A stretch of DNA of 51,231 nucleotides, taken from contig LWDN01000097.1 in NCBI GenBank assembly GCA_002083515.1, positions 11,343 through 62,573 on the forward strand. Direction: 5' to 3'. Under the pieces are notes generated by a model. It saw only the letters and a list, made by a program, of their open reading frames with translations. It searched no databases and was not told the origin of the DNA. Numbering within the stretch: the first letter of the stretch is position 1; each line of letters opens with the position of its first letter. The position numbers and the translations under genes were made by a program. This document shows positions 1 to 8,998 of this stretch, in pieces. Source of the stretch: Proteobacteria bacterium HN_bin10 (GTDB lineage Bacteria; Pseudomonadota; Alphaproteobacteria; Caulobacterales; Aquidulcibacteraceae).

Positions 1-776
1 CGCACGTCGAGGCGCCGACCGCGGCGTCGGTGGTGCTGGCGGCGATCCTGCTGAAGATGGGCGGTTACGGGTTCCTCCGCTTCTCACTGCCGATGTTCCC
101 GGAGGCGTCCCACTATTTCACGCCCTTCGTGTTCGCGCTGTCGGTGATTGCGATCGTCTGGGCGTCGCTCGTGGCGTTCCGGCAGCTCGATATGAAGAAG
201 CTGATCGCCTATTCGTCGGTGGCGCACATGGGCTTCGTCACCATGGGCATCTTCGCCGGCAACGAGCAGGGCGTGCAGGGCGCGATCTTCCAGATGCTGT
301 CGCACGGCGTCATCTCTGGCGCGCTCTTCTTGTGCGTCGGCGTGGTCTACGATCGCATGCACACCCGCGAGATCGCCTTCTATGGCGGCCTGGTGAACCG
401 GATGCCGGTCTATGCGGCGGTGTTCATGCTCTTCACCATGGGCAATGTCGGCTTGCCTGGCACTAGCGGTTTTCCGGGTGAGATTCTCACCATGGTCGGC
501 GCGTTCCAGATCAACGCCTGGGTTGCGGCCGGCGCGGCGCTGGGCGTTATCTTCTCTGCCGCGTATGCGCTGACGCTCTACCGCAAGGTCGCGTTCGGAA
601 ACATCGAGAATCCGAAGCTCGACAAGATCACGGACCTCGACGCACGCGAGTGGGTTCAGTTCGTGCCGCTGGTCATCGCGACTTTGATCATGGGGCTCGC
701 GCCAGCATACGTGCTCGACTTCACTCAGAACTCGGCACAGACCATCGTCTCGCAATTCGCCGGAGCCGCGCCATGA
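1..776 (+). CDS. nuoM: NADH-quinone oxidoreductase subunit M, C-terminal part (5' end outside window)
   Basis: This is the C-terminal half of the NuoM antiporter-like membrane subunit of respiratory complex I, which helps pump protons when NADH reduces quinone. The reading frame is open from base 3 and already encodes the family stretch HVEAPTAASVVL, followed by LLKMGGYG, the lysine-bearing helix LDMKKLIAYSSVAHMGF and LPGTSGFPGE. About 258 residues are visible, so roughly the first half lies upstream of the window. Several hydrophobic segments continue to the end. Its stop codon TGA (774-776) overlaps the ATG of nuoN by 4 nt, as expected inside a nuo operon with translational coupling. Confidence 0.97.
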   Translation, partial: HVEAPTAASVVLAAILLKMGGYGFLRFSLPMFPEASHYFTPFVFALSVIAIVWASLVAFRQLDMKKLIAYSSVAHMGFVTMGIFAGNEQGVQGAIFQMLSHGVISGALFLCVGVVYDRMHTREIAFYGGLVNRMPVYAAVFMLFTMGNVGLPGTSGFPGEILTMVGAFQINAWVAAGAALGVIFSAAYALTLYRKVAFGNIENPKLDKITDLDAREWVQFVPLVIATLIMGLAPAYVLDFTQNSAQTIVSQFAGAAP

Positions 777-2224
777 ATCCGGCCGCCGATCTCGCCGCCA
801 GCGTGCCGCTGGCTTATCCGGAATTGCTGCTCGCCGGTTTCGCGCTTGTGGGCGCGGTGATCGGCGCCTGGTTCAAGGACCGCGCCTTCGGTTTGTTGTG
901 CGCGCTGGGCGTGGCCGCCATTCTGGGCGCCGGGCTCCTTGCGCTGGCGTGGACGCCCGGCGCCGCCGTCGAGATTTTCCAAGGCGCCATGGTCGCCGAC
1001 GGCGTCGGTGGCTTCGCCAAGCTGCTGATCGCTGTCGCCGCCGCCGCGACTTTGGCGCTCGGCGCCGATCACTTCAACGCCGTCAAAGATCGGCGGTTCG
1101 AATTCCCGGTGGTGGTGACGCTGGCCGTGCTGGGCATGTTCGTCATGGTCTCGGCGCAGGATCTGATCAGCCTTTATGTGGGCGTCGAACTGCAGTCGCT
1201 TGCCGCCTACGTGCTGGCTGCTTGGCGGCGCGACGATGCGCGCTCCTCTGAGGCGGGGCTCAAGTATTTTGTGTTGAGCGCGATTTCGTCCGGCCTGCTG
1301 CTGTTCGGCTCGTCCTTCATCTACGGCTTCACCGGTTCGATCCGCTTCGACGCAATTGCCGCAGCCGTAGGCGAGGGCGCGGGCGGTATCGGGCTCGTCT
1401 TCGGGCTGGTGCTCGTTCTGTGCGCGCTCGGCTTCAAGATGTCCGCGGCGCCGTTCCATATGTGGACGCCTGACGTTTACGAGGGCGCGCCGACGCCGGT
1501 CACCGCCTTCTTCGCCGCCGCGCCTAAGGTGGCCGCCGTCGCGCTGATGGCGCGGGTGCTCTACGATCCGTTCGAGGGCTTGACCCCGCAATGGCAACAA
1601 GTGGTGGCGGCGTTGGCGGCGATCTCCATGGTGTGGGGTTCGGTTGCGGCTTTGGTGCAAACGAATTTGAAGCGGCTGATGGCGTATTCCTCCATCGGCA
1701 ACATGGGCTTTGCGCTGATGGGGCTCGCTGCGGGTACGGATCAGGGTCCATCTTCGGCGCTGATCTATCTTTCGCTCTATCTGCCCTCGACCATCGGGTT
1801 GTTCGCTCTGATCCTGGCGATGCGGCGCGAGAATGAGCCCGCCGAAACCGTCGCAGATCTTGCTGGTCTGGCGCAAAAGCGGCCCTGGATGGCGGCGCTG
1901 TTTACGATGCTTTTGTTCTCGGTGGCCGGCATTCCGCCGTTCGCGGGCTTTGTCGGCAAGCTGGCCGTGTTTACGGCCGCGATCGACGGCGAACTCTATT
2001 GGCTGGCGATCGTGGGCGGGATCGCCGCCGTCGTCGCGGCGGCCTATTACTTGCGCCTGATCGCATCGATCTGGTTCGCGGCGCCGGCGGCGCAGTTGCA
2101 GGCGCCCAGCGGAACCATCATGCTGACGGCGTTGACATCGGCGGCGCTGACCTTCCCCATTTTGGTGCTGCTGCTCGGCGCACTCCAGACCTGGGCCGAG
2201 ACGGCGGTGCGGATGAGCTTTTGA
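773..2224 (+). CDS. nuoN: NADH-quinone oxidoreductase subunit N
   Basis: NuoN is the last membrane subunit of complex I and one of its proton-channelling antiporter-like subunits. The product is 483 aa, normal for the family, and is almost wholly hydrophobic. Recognisable stretches are FKMSAAPFHMWTPDVYEGAP, with the Lys and Pro residues of the broken helices, and LKRLMAYSSIGNMGFALMG. The ATG at 773 overlaps the nuoM stop (ATGA). The frame extends further upstream, but residues before this ATG have no membrane character and would lie inside nuoM. It probably ends the nuo operon; birA starts 13 nt downstream. Confidence 0.97.
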   Translation: MNPAADLAASVPLAYPELLLAGFALVGAVIGAWFKDRAFGLLCALGVAAILGAGLLALAWTPGAAVEIFQGAMVADGVGGFAKLLIAVAAAATLALGADHFNAVKDRRFEFPVVVTLAVLGMFVMVSAQDLISLYVGVELQSLAAYVLAAWRRDDARSSEAGLKYFVLSAISSGLLLFGSSFIYGFTGSIRFDAIAAAVGEGAGGIGLVFGLVLVLCALGFKMSAAPFHMWTPDVYEGAPTPVTAFFAAAPKVAAVALMARVLYDPFEGLTPQWQQVVAALAAISMVWGSVAALVQTNLKRLMAYSSIGNMGFALMGLAAGTDQGPSSALIYLSLYLPSTIGLFALILAMRRENEPAETVADLAGLAQKRPWMAALFTMLLFSVAGIPPFAGFVGKLAVFTAAIDGELYWLAIVGGIAAVVAAAYYLRLIASIWFAAPAAQLQAPSGTIMLTALTSAALTFPILVLLLGALQTWAETAVRMSF

Positions 2225-2237
2225 GAAAGCGGCTGCA

Positions 2238-2987
2238 ATGATCGACGGGCGCGCGCCGGTCGAGGTTTTTGACGAGATCGACTCCACGCTCCTGGAGGCG
2301 CGCCGGCGCGCTGAGCGCGGCGATTACGGGCCGGTTTGGTTGATCGCAAAACGCCAGAGCGCCGGCCGTGGGCGGCGTGGCCGCGCCTGGTCCTCGTTCG
2401 AGGGCAATCTGCTTGCGACGTCGCTCTTCGTGACGCCGCAACCCGCGGCGCAGATTGCGCTGCTGGGTTTCGCCGCAGGCGTGGCGATCGCCGAGGCTAT
2501 CGACGAGGTGATCGGGGCTGGCGCCGCTCAACTCAAATGGCCGAACGACGTGCTCATTGGCGACGCCAAGATTGCCGGCATCCTGGTCGATTCCGGCGCC
2601 GTGGACACGCAGGCGAACTGGGTGGCGCTGGCGTTCGGAATCAATCTGGCGAGCGCGCCTGACAATATCGATCAAGCCGCGACCAGCCTACGCGAGCACC
2701 TGCCGCCCGACGCCGCCGCGCCCGAGCCGCTGGCGTTCTTGGCTGCTATTCGTCCGAAACTCGAGTTATGGGCCGCGCGTATCGTCGGCGAAGGCTTCGA
2801 ACCGCTGCGCCGCGCCTGGCTGCAGCGCGCCTATGGCATGGGCCGGGAGGCGCACATCGTACAGGGCGAGCAGGCGATAGACGGGCGCCTTGCCGGTCTG
2901 TCGCCGCGGGGCGAATTGGAACTGGACACCGCAACCGGTCGGCGCCTCATCGCCGCGGGCGATGTGTTTTTGTCGGGGGTTGGGTGA
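2238..2987 (+). CDS. birA: Biotin--[acetyl-CoA-carboxylase] ligase (monofunctional)
   Basis: This cytoplasmic enzyme activates biotin as biotinyl-AMP and attaches it to the biotin carrier of carboxylases. The 249-aa protein shows the nucleotide/biotin loop GRGRRGRAW at residues 43-51 and LKWPNDVLI from residue 99, both hallmarks of the family. There is no N-terminal winged-helix domain before the catalytic core, so unlike the E. coli protein it should not be a repressor of biotin genes. It sits 13 nt after nuoN, and its TGA (2985-2987) overlaps the coaX start by one base. The nuoN-birA-coaX order is conserved in related alphaproteobacteria, from memory. Confidence 0.93.
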   Translation: MIDGRAPVEVFDEIDSTLLEARRRAERGDYGPVWLIAKRQSAGRGRRGRAWSSFEGNLLATSLFVTPQPAAQIALLGFAAGVAIAEAIDEVIGAGAAQLKWPNDVLIGDAKIAGILVDSGAVDTQANWVALAFGINLASAPDNIDQAATSLREHLPPDAAAPEPLAFLAAIRPKLELWAARIVGEGFEPLRRAWLQRAYGMGREAHIVQGEQAIDGRLAGLSPRGELELDTATGRRLIAAGDVFLSGVG

Positions 2988-3763
2988 TGCTTCTCGCCAT
3001 CGATGTCGGCAACACCAACACCAAGTTCGCCATCTGGGACGGCCAGAGTTGGCGCGCGCAATGGCGCGCATCAACCGACACGACCCGCACCGCCGATGAA
3101 TATGCGCCTTGGCTGCAGCAGGTGATGTCGCTGAGCGCGCTGGGCTTTGCCGACATCACCGATTGCATTATCTCGACGGTTGTTCCTCAGGCGCTGTTCA
3201 ATCTGCGCAATCTCTCGCGGCGCTATATCGGCAAGGAGCCGATGGTGATCGGCGAGGATGGCTTGAAGCTCGGCATCGAAGTCCGTATCGACAAGCCGAA
3301 CGAAGCCGGCGCGGATCGCCTGGTCAACGCCGTCGGCGCCCACATCCAGTACGGCGGACCCTCAATTGTGGTCGACAGCGGCACGGCGACGACGTTCGAT
3401 GTCGTTGCGGCGGACGGCGCCTTCGAAGGCGGCATTATCCTGCCGGGCATCAATCTGTCGCTGCAGGCGCTGCACGAGCACGCCGCGCGGCTGCCGCGTG
3501 TGGAAATCCGCGACCCAGGCTGCGTGATCGGCAAGGACACGGTCAGCGCCATGCAAGCGGGCATCTATTGGGGGTCGATCGACATGATCGAGGGGCTTTG
3601 CCGCCGCATCCGCGCCGAGTACGGCAAGCCGATGAAAACAATCGCCACCGGCGGCGTCGCCTCGCTGTTCGAGGGCTCTTTTCCGAGCATCGACCATTTC
3701 GACCAGGACCTCACCTCGCGCGGCCTGCTCGAAATCTTCCGCAGAAACGGCGGCAAGCTTTGA
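2987..3763 (+). CDS. coaX: Type III pantothenate kinase
   Basis: CoaX phosphorylates pantothenate, the first step of coenzyme A synthesis, using an ASKHA-fold active site unlike the CoaA type. The product is 258 aa. Visible motifs are DVGNTNTKFAIWDG at the N terminus (phosphate loop), EAGADRLVN in the middle and DSGTATTFDVV (second phosphate-binding segment). The ATG at 2987 shares one base with the birA stop. An upstream in-frame ATG at 2768 lies inside birA and adds no family sequence, so I rejected it. The stop overlaps the TTG start of rnj. Confidence 0.95.
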   Translation: MLLAIDVGNTNTKFAIWDGQSWRAQWRASTDTTRTADEYAPWLQQVMSLSALGFADITDCIISTVVPQALFNLRNLSRRYIGKEPMVIGEDGLKLGIEVRIDKPNEAGADRLVNAVGAHIQYGGPSIVVDSGTATTFDVVAADGAFEGGIILPGINLSLQALHEHAARLPRVEIRDPGCVIGKDTVSAMQAGIYWGSIDMIEGLCRRIRAEYGKPMKTIATGGVASLFEGSFPSIDHFDQDLTSRGLLEIFRRNGGKL

Positions 3764-5445
3764 AGAAGCCGAAACCCGACGACGAATTGGTGTTTCTCCC
3801 GCTCGGCGGTTCGGGCGAGATCGGCATGAACCTGAATGCGTACGGCTACGGGCCGCCGGACGCGCGCAAATGGATCATCGTCGACATCGGCGTCACCTTC
3901 GGGCGCGAGGATACGACGCCGGGCGTCGATCTCATCTTGCCGGACCCAAGCTACCTTGAAGAGCACAAGGACGACATTCTCGCCATCGTGCTGACGCATG
4001 CGCACGAGGATCATATCGGCGCCATCGGCTGGTTATGGCCGCGTCTGCCGGCGCCGGTCTATGCGACGCCGTTCACCGCCGCCTTGGTGCGCGAGAAGCT
4101 GCGCGAGCGCGGCCTGCTTGAGCGCGTGCAGCTGACCGAGATTCCGCTCAAGGGAAAACTCACGCTGGGACCGTTCGACATCGATTTCGTCACGCTGACG
4201 CATTCGATTCCGGAGCCGAACGGGCTGGCCATCCGGACGCCCCTCGGGTTGGTCTGGCACACCGGTGACTGGAAGATTGATCCTGATCCGCTGATCGGCG
4301 AAACCACCGATGTCGCCAAGCTGCGCGCCATGGCCGACGAGGGCGTGCTGGCCATGGTGTGCGACAGCACCAATGTGCTGGTCGAGGGTACGGCCGGCTC
4401 CGAGGCGGAGGTGCGCGAGAAGCTCACCGAAGTCATCAAAAACTGCACCGGCAAAGTGGCGGTGACCGCGTTTGCCTCGAACGTCGCGCGGGTTGAAACG
4501 GCGCTTTATGCCGCGCGCGCGGCTGGGCGCACGCCGTGCCTGGTCGGGCGCTCCATGCATCGCATCTACAATGCGGCGCAGAGTGTTGGGCTCCTGCAAG
4601 ACACGCCGCAGGTAATCGACGAGGATGACGCCGGCTCGCTGCCGGATCACAGCGTGCTGTTCCTTTGCACCGGCAGCCAAGGGGAAGCGCGTGCGGCGCT
4701 CTCGCGCATTGCCCGAGGCGAGCACCGCAACGTCTCGCTCCGTCAGGGCGATACGGTGATTTTTTCATCGCGCGTCATTCCCGGCAACGAGATGGCGATC
4801 CATCAGCTCTACGATCAATTCCTCGCTCGCGGTGTTGAGCTGATCACTGCGGACAGCGAGCACTTGATTCACGTGTCCGGTCACCCGGCGCGCGATGAGC
4901 TGAAGCAAATGTATGCGTGGGCGCGCCCGCGCATCGCGGTGCCGGTGCATGGCGAAATCCGTCACATCCGCGAGCACGTGAAGCTGGCGCAATCGCTGCA
5001 GGTGCCGGAGGCGCTGGCGCCCAACAATGGCGATCTCATCCGCCTGGCGCCGGGCCCGGCGGCGGTGATCGACGAAGTTCCGTCCGGGCGGCTCTACGTC
5101 GACGGTAACGTCATCATCGAGACCGAGGACGATGCGATCCGGGACCGCAAGCGCATCGCCGCCGAAGGCGCGGTCAACGTGGCGTTGGCGGTCAACGGCA
5201 AGAACGCCATCGCCGCCGGGCCCACCGTTTCCGTGCGCGGGCTGACCATGCCGGATGAAGAGGATTTCGAATTGGCGCTCGAGGAGCTAGAAAACGCCGC
5301 CAAGGCCGCCTTCGCCAAGCTCAACCACAGCGAACGCGGCGATGACGATATGGTCGAGGCGGCCTTGATGCGCGCGGTGCGCAAGAGCGCGGAGCGGGTG
5401 TGGCGGAAACGGCCGCTGGTCGATGTGAGTGTGCTAAGGTTGTAG
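3760..5445 (+). CDS. rnj: Ribonuclease J
   Basis: RNase J is a metallo-beta-lactamase/beta-CASP ribonuclease with endo- and 5' exonuclease activity, involved in mRNA decay and rRNA processing in alphaproteobacteria. With a TTG start at 3760 the product is 561 aa, close to the normal length, and opens with VFLPLGGSGEIGMN after a short leader. The zinc-binding motif HAHEDH is at residues 80-85; HTGDWKID, CDSTNV, the beta-CASP region, and SGHPARDE and VPVHGE further on follow in order. No ATG or GTG lies close upstream in frame before the family start. TTGA overlaps the coaX stop, suggesting coupled translation. Confidence 0.94.
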   Translation: MKKPKPDDELVFLPLGGSGEIGMNLNAYGYGPPDARKWIIVDIGVTFGREDTTPGVDLILPDPSYLEEHKDDILAIVLTHAHEDHIGAIGWLWPRLPAPVYATPFTAALVREKLRERGLLERVQLTEIPLKGKLTLGPFDIDFVTLTHSIPEPNGLAIRTPLGLVWHTGDWKIDPDPLIGETTDVAKLRAMADEGVLAMVCDSTNVLVEGTAGSEAEVREKLTEVIKNCTGKVAVTAFASNVARVETALYAARAAGRTPCLVGRSMHRIYNAAQSVGLLQDTPQVIDEDDAGSLPDHSVLFLCTGSQGEARAALSRIARGEHRNVSLRQGDTVIFSSRVIPGNEMAIHQLYDQFLARGVELITADSEHLIHVSGHPARDELKQMYAWARPRIAVPVHGEIRHIREHVKLAQSLQVPEALAPNNGDLIRLAPGPAAVIDEVPSGRLYVDGNVIIETEDDAIRDRKRIAAEGAVNVALAVNGKNAIAAGPTVSVRGLTMPDEEDFELALEELENAAKAAFAKLNHSERGDDDMVEAALMRAVRKSAERVWRKRPLVDVSVLRL

Positions 5446-5460
5446 TTTAGGAGCGAAGAC

Positions 5461-5886
5461 GTGATCGGTCGTTTGAATCATGTTGGCGTCGCGGTGCCGT
5501 CGATCGAAGCGGCGAAGGCGACGTATCGCGATCTTTATGGCGTGCCGGAGAGCGCCATCACCGAAACGCGGGAGCTGGCGACGCAGGGGGTCAAGTTCGC
5601 GTTCGTGAATGTCGCCAACAGCCAGATCGAACTGATCGAGCCGCTGGGCGAGAATTCCCCGATTCAGAAATTCCTCGAGCGCAATCCCAATGGCGGCCAG
5701 CATCATGTCTGCTTCGAGGTCGAGGAAATCTACGCCGCCCGCGACGAGATGGTGCGCCGAGGCGCTACCGTTCTGAACGAGCCGCGCATCGGCGCTCACG
5801 GGACGCCGATCATTTTCGTGCACCCGAAGAATTCCAACGGCGTGTTGATCGAATTGATGGAAACACCGAGGGGCGCGCACGGATGA
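5461..5886 (+). CDS. mce: Methylmalonyl-CoA epimerase
   Basis: This VOC-fold enzyme interconverts the R and S epimers of methylmalonyl-CoA in propionate metabolism, linking odd-chain and branched substrates to succinyl-CoA. The 141-aa protein starts with GTG at 5461 and shows the metal-binding pattern LNHVGVAVPS, then QHHVCFEVE in the second half and NGVLIELMETP near the C terminus, where the last metal-binding Glu lies. A purine-rich GGAGCGAAG just upstream can serve as ribosome binding site. The stop overlaps the DUF1467 gene by 4 nt (ATGA). Confidence 0.94.
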   Translation: MIGRLNHVGVAVPSIEAAKATYRDLYGVPESAITETRELATQGVKFAFVNVANSQIELIEPLGENSPIQKFLERNPNGGQHHVCFEVEEIYAARDEMVRRGATVLNEPRIGAHGTPIIFVHPKNSNGVLIELMETPRGAHG

Positions 5887-6131
5887 GCCTGTTCCTCGGC
5901 ATCGCCATCTATGTGATCGTCTGGTGGCTGGCCTTCTTCACCATGCTGCCGATCGGCGCGCAAAGTCACCACGAGGCGGACGAGGCGACCGTGCCGGGCG
6001 CCGAACGCGGCGCGCCCAGGGCGCCCAATGTCCGCCGCAAGGCGCTCTACGCGGCGGGGATCGCGGCGATTGTGTGGCTGGGCATTTACTGGGCGGTTTC
6101 GGTCGACCTCTGGAACATGCGCGGGCCTTAA
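5883..6131 (+). CDS. DUF1467 family small membrane protein
   Basis: An 82-residue protein with two predicted transmembrane helices, roughly residues 4-24 and 53-73, joined by a hydrophilic loop rich in Glu, Ala and Arg. The first helix contains the aromatic run VIVWWLAFFTMLPIG, which I recognise as the signature of DUF1467, an alphaproteobacterial family of unknown function. It overlaps mce by 4 nt and lies 63 nt before proS, a neighbourhood I recall as common in the order. Nothing in the sequence suggests catalysis; an inner-membrane structural or assembly role is only a guess. Confidence 0.88.
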   Translation: MSLFLGIAIYVIVWWLAFFTMLPIGAQSHHEADEATVPGAERGAPRAPNVRRKALYAAGIAAIVWLGIYWAVSVDLWNMRGP

Positions 6132-6194
6132 GGCCGCGTTGCCCCCCGGCGCGGCGCAGTCTATCCAAACGCCCGAAACAGGAGCCCTCACGCT

Positions 6195-7727
6195 ATGCAT
6201 GCGCTCAAGGTCACGCGCGCCCAGGATTTTCCCGAATGGTATCAGGCCGTCGTCCGCGATGCGGATCTGGCGGAACTGTCGCCGACGCGCGGGTGCATGA
6301 TCATCAAGCCGTGGGGCTACGGCATCTGGGAGCGCATCCAGGGCGAACTCGACCGCCGCATCAAGGAGAGCGGTCACGACAATTACTATTTCCCGCTGCT
6401 CATCCCGCTGAGCTTCATCGCCAAGGAAGCCGATCACGTCGAAGGCTTCGCCAAGGAGATGGCGGTGGTCACCCACCATCGCCTGAAGAAGATCGACGGC
6501 GCGCTGCAGCCGGATCCCGAAGCGGAGTTGGCGGAGCCCTTCATCATCCGCCCGACGTCGGAGACGATCATCGGCGACGCCTTCAGCCGCTGGGTGAAAT
6601 CCTATCGCGATCTGCCGCTCAAGCTGAACCAGTGGGCCAACGTCATGCGCTGGGAAATGCGCACGCGCATGTTCCTGCGCACGGCGGAATTCCTCTGGCA
6701 GGAGGGCCACACGGCGCATGTCGACAAAGCCGACGCCATGGACGAGACCATGTTGGCGCTCGAAATCTATCGGAGCTTTGCCGAGGACTTTCTGGCGCTG
6801 CCGGTCATCGCCGGCGAGAAGCCGGAGAACGAACGTTTCCCTGGCGCCGAGCGCACGTACTCCATCGAAGCCATGATGCAGGATGGCAAGGCGCTGCAGG
6901 CCGGGACATCGCATTATCTCGGCACGCACTTCGCCGAGGCGCAGAACATCCGCTACCAGGACAAGGATGGCGCCATGACGTTGGCGCACACGACGTCCTG
7001 GGGCGTGTCGACGCGGCTGATCGGCGGCGTGATCATGACTCACGGCGATGATGACGGTCTGCGCACCCCACCGGCGATTGCGCCGCGCCAGGTTGTGATC
7101 GTGCCTATGCTGCGCGGCAAACCTGAGGACGAGGAGCTGAAGGCCTATTGCGCCGCGCTGGCCGCGGAACTCGGCACGCAGAGCGCCTTCGGCCAGCCTC
7201 TGCGCGCGCACGTCGACATGAAGGACGCCCGTCCCGCCGACAAACGCTGGGATTGGGTGCGCCGCGGCGCGCCGCTCATTTGCGAGATCGGGCCGCGTGA
7301 CGCCGCCGGCGGCAATGTCACCTTCATCAAGCGCAATGCGCTGCGCGAAGGCGACAAGATCAAGTCGCACACTTTGCCGCGCGCGGATTTCATTGCCCAG
7401 GCGCAGGCGCTGCTCGAAGCGACGCAGAAAGAACTGTTCGACGAAGCCAAGGCGCGCCTCGACGGCAATATCCGTGGCGATTTCGCGACCTTCGCCGACA
7501 TAGAAAAGTACTATGGCGCCGACGATGAGAGCGGCGAGTTCAAAGGCTGGGCGCGGGTGCAATGGTCGCGCCCGACAGGCGCCGGTCTCGAAGACGTGGG
7601 GGCGCGTTTGAAGGCGCTGAAACTGACGATCCGCAACGCGCCGCTGGCGCAGCCGGCCGCCTACGGGACGTGCATCTTCACCGGCGCGCCGTCGGTCGAA
7701 GAAATCCTGATCGCGCGGGCGTATTGA
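6195..7727 (+). CDS. proS: Prolyl-tRNA synthetase, eukaryote/archaeal-like (type 3)
   Basis: A class II aminoacyl-tRNA synthetase that charges tRNA-Pro. The 510-aa protein opens with the type-3 signature (EWYQAVV, RGCMIIKPWGYGIWE), has RPTSETIIG near residues 119-127, motif 2 around residues 150-172 (VMRWEMR, TAEFLWQEGH) and motif 3 with LRTPPAIAPRQVVIVP. It lacks the bacterial editing insertion and ends in a C-terminal Tyr, which in the Thermus enzyme reaches the active site. The C-terminal zinc domain looks degenerate: only one Cys (GTCIFTG) remains where four are usual. The locus is the one where relatives, as far as I recall, carry a short bacterial-type ProRS. CAGGAG precedes the ATG; the stop overlaps lolC. 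Confidence 0.95.
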   Translation: MHALKVTRAQDFPEWYQAVVRDADLAELSPTRGCMIIKPWGYGIWERIQGELDRRIKESGHDNYYFPLLIPLSFIAKEADHVEGFAKEMAVVTHHRLKKIDGALQPDPEAELAEPFIIRPTSETIIGDAFSRWVKSYRDLPLKLNQWANVMRWEMRTRMFLRTAEFLWQEGHTAHVDKADAMDETMLALEIYRSFAEDFLALPVIAGEKPENERFPGAERTYSIEAMMQDGKALQAGTSHYLGTHFAEAQNIRYQDKDGAMTLAHTTSWGVSTRLIGGVIMTHGDDDGLRTPPAIAPRQVVIVPMLRGKPEDEELKAYCAALAAELGTQSAFGQPLRAHVDMKDARPADKRWDWVRRGAPLICEIGPRDAAGGNVTFIKRNALREGDKIKSHTLPRADFIAQAQALLEATQKELFDEAKARLDGNIRGDFATFADIEKYYGADDESGEFKGWARVQWSRPTGAGLEDVGARLKALKLTIRNAPLAQPAAYGTCIFTGAPSVEEILIARAY

Positions 7728-8998
7728 TGGCGGCCCGCTCCCAGCCCTTCGGCCTGTTCGAGCGCATGCTCGCCGGACGCTATCTGCGCGCCAAGCGCCA
7801 GCATGGCGGCGTGGCGCTGATCTCGGTTATTTCGGTGATCGCCATCACACTGGCGGTGATGGCGCTGATCATCACCATGTCGGTGATGAACGGGTTTCGC
7901 GAGACGTTGCTCTCGCGCATTCTCGGCGTGAATGGGCATGTCTATGTCGACGTGCGCTATCTGCCGGGCGATGAAGTGGCGCGGCTGGCGGCGCTGGCGC
8001 GCGAAGCGCCGGACGTGCTGCACGTCGCGGCGACCATCAATGCGCAGGCGCTGGCGACCTCCGACGGAACCGCGGCGGGCGTGGTCGTGCGCGGCATCTC
8101 GCGCGAGGATTTGCAGGCGCTGCCGATCGTCGCCAACAGCATCCGCAGCGGCGGCGGTTTCGAGAATTTCGAGGGCATTGAATCGCCCAGCATCCTGGTC
8201 GGCGATCGGCTTGCGGCGGCCTTGGGCGTCACCGAGAGCATGGCGATTTCCATTCTTTCGCCGCAGGGCGCGGCAACGCCCTTCGGCCTAACGCCACGCC
8301 GCAAGTCCTTCCTGATCGGCGGCGTGTTCAGCGTCGGCATGGCCGAATTCGATTCCGCTCTGATCTATATGCCGATCGAACAGGCTCAGATCCTGTTCAG
8401 CCGTGGCGACGGCGCCGACGAGCTCGAAATCCGTATTCGCGATCCGGACCGCACCGTCGCCACGATGATGGAATTGCGCAATCGCCTCGGCCCCAATGTC
8501 ACCATCTACGATTGGCGCGCCAAGAGCCAGGGGCTTGCAGATGCGCTGGTGGTCGAGCGCAACGTCATGCGCCTCATCCTGATGATCCTCGTGGCCATCG
8601 CGGCGCTCAACATCGTCACCGGCCTCATCATGCTGGTGAAGAACAAGAGCCGCGACATCGCCATCCTGCGCACCATGGGCGCCACTAAGGGCGCGATCAT
8701 GCGCGTGTTCTTCATGGCGAGCGCGAGCTTGGGCGTGATTGGCCTGACCTTGGGCCTGTTGCTGGGCATTGGTTTCTGTCTCAATATCGAGGTCATCCAG
8801 AACACCATCCAGGCGCTGACCGGATTCGATCTCTTCCCAGGCACCGTCTATTCGCTGGAGACGCTGCCGGCGCGCGTCGAATGGGGCGAGGTGGCGATGA
8901 TCTCGTTCTTCACCGTCGCCGTCACCTTCTCGGCGACGCTGATGACGGCGTGGTGGGCGTCGCGGTTCGATCCGGTGGAGGCGCTGCGCTATGAATGA
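7727..8998 (+). CDS. lolC: Lipoprotein-releasing ABC transporter permease LolC/E
   Basis: Inner-membrane permease of the Lol system, which extracts outer-membrane lipoproteins and hands them to the periplasmic carrier LolA. The 423-aa protein has the MacB/FtsX layout: one helix near residues 25-45 (VALISVISVIAITLAVMALI), a large periplasmic domain, then three helices in the C-terminal third, starting around residue 285. It begins FERMLAGRYLRAKRQ, typical of the family. Only one permease gene accompanies lolD here, as is usual outside gammaproteobacteria, where LolC and LolE are separate. ATG at 7727 shares one base with the proS stop, and it overlaps lolD by 8 nt. Confidence 0.95.
   Translation: MAARSQPFGLFERMLAGRYLRAKRQHGGVALISVISVIAITLAVMALIITMSVMNGFRETLLSRILGVNGHVYVDVRYLPGDEVARLAALAREAPDVLHVAATINAQALATSDGTAAGVVVRGISREDLQALPIVANSIRSGGGFENFEGIESPSILVGDRLAAALGVTESMAISILSPQGAATPFGLTPRRKSFLIGGVFSVGMAEFDSALIYMPIEQAQILFSRGDGADELEIRIRDPDRTVATMMELRNRLGPNVTIYDWRAKSQGLADALVVERNVMRLILMILVAIAALNIVTGLIMLVKNKSRDIAILRTMGATKGAIMRVFFMASASLGVIGLTLGLLLGIGFCLNIEVIQNTIQALTGFDLFPGTVYSLETLPARVEWGEVAMISFFTVAVTFSATLMTAWWASRFDPVEALRYE

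Noticed and set aside
725..2287. Long minus-strand open frame antisense to nuoN (520 codons)
   Set aside because: Arg/Gln/His-rich composition typical of the complement of a GC-rich gene; no family motif, and the sense strand is unmistakable NuoN.
5796..7562. Minus-strand frame of 588 codons antisense to proS
   Set aside because: Shadow of codon bias in proS; product has no recognisable domain.
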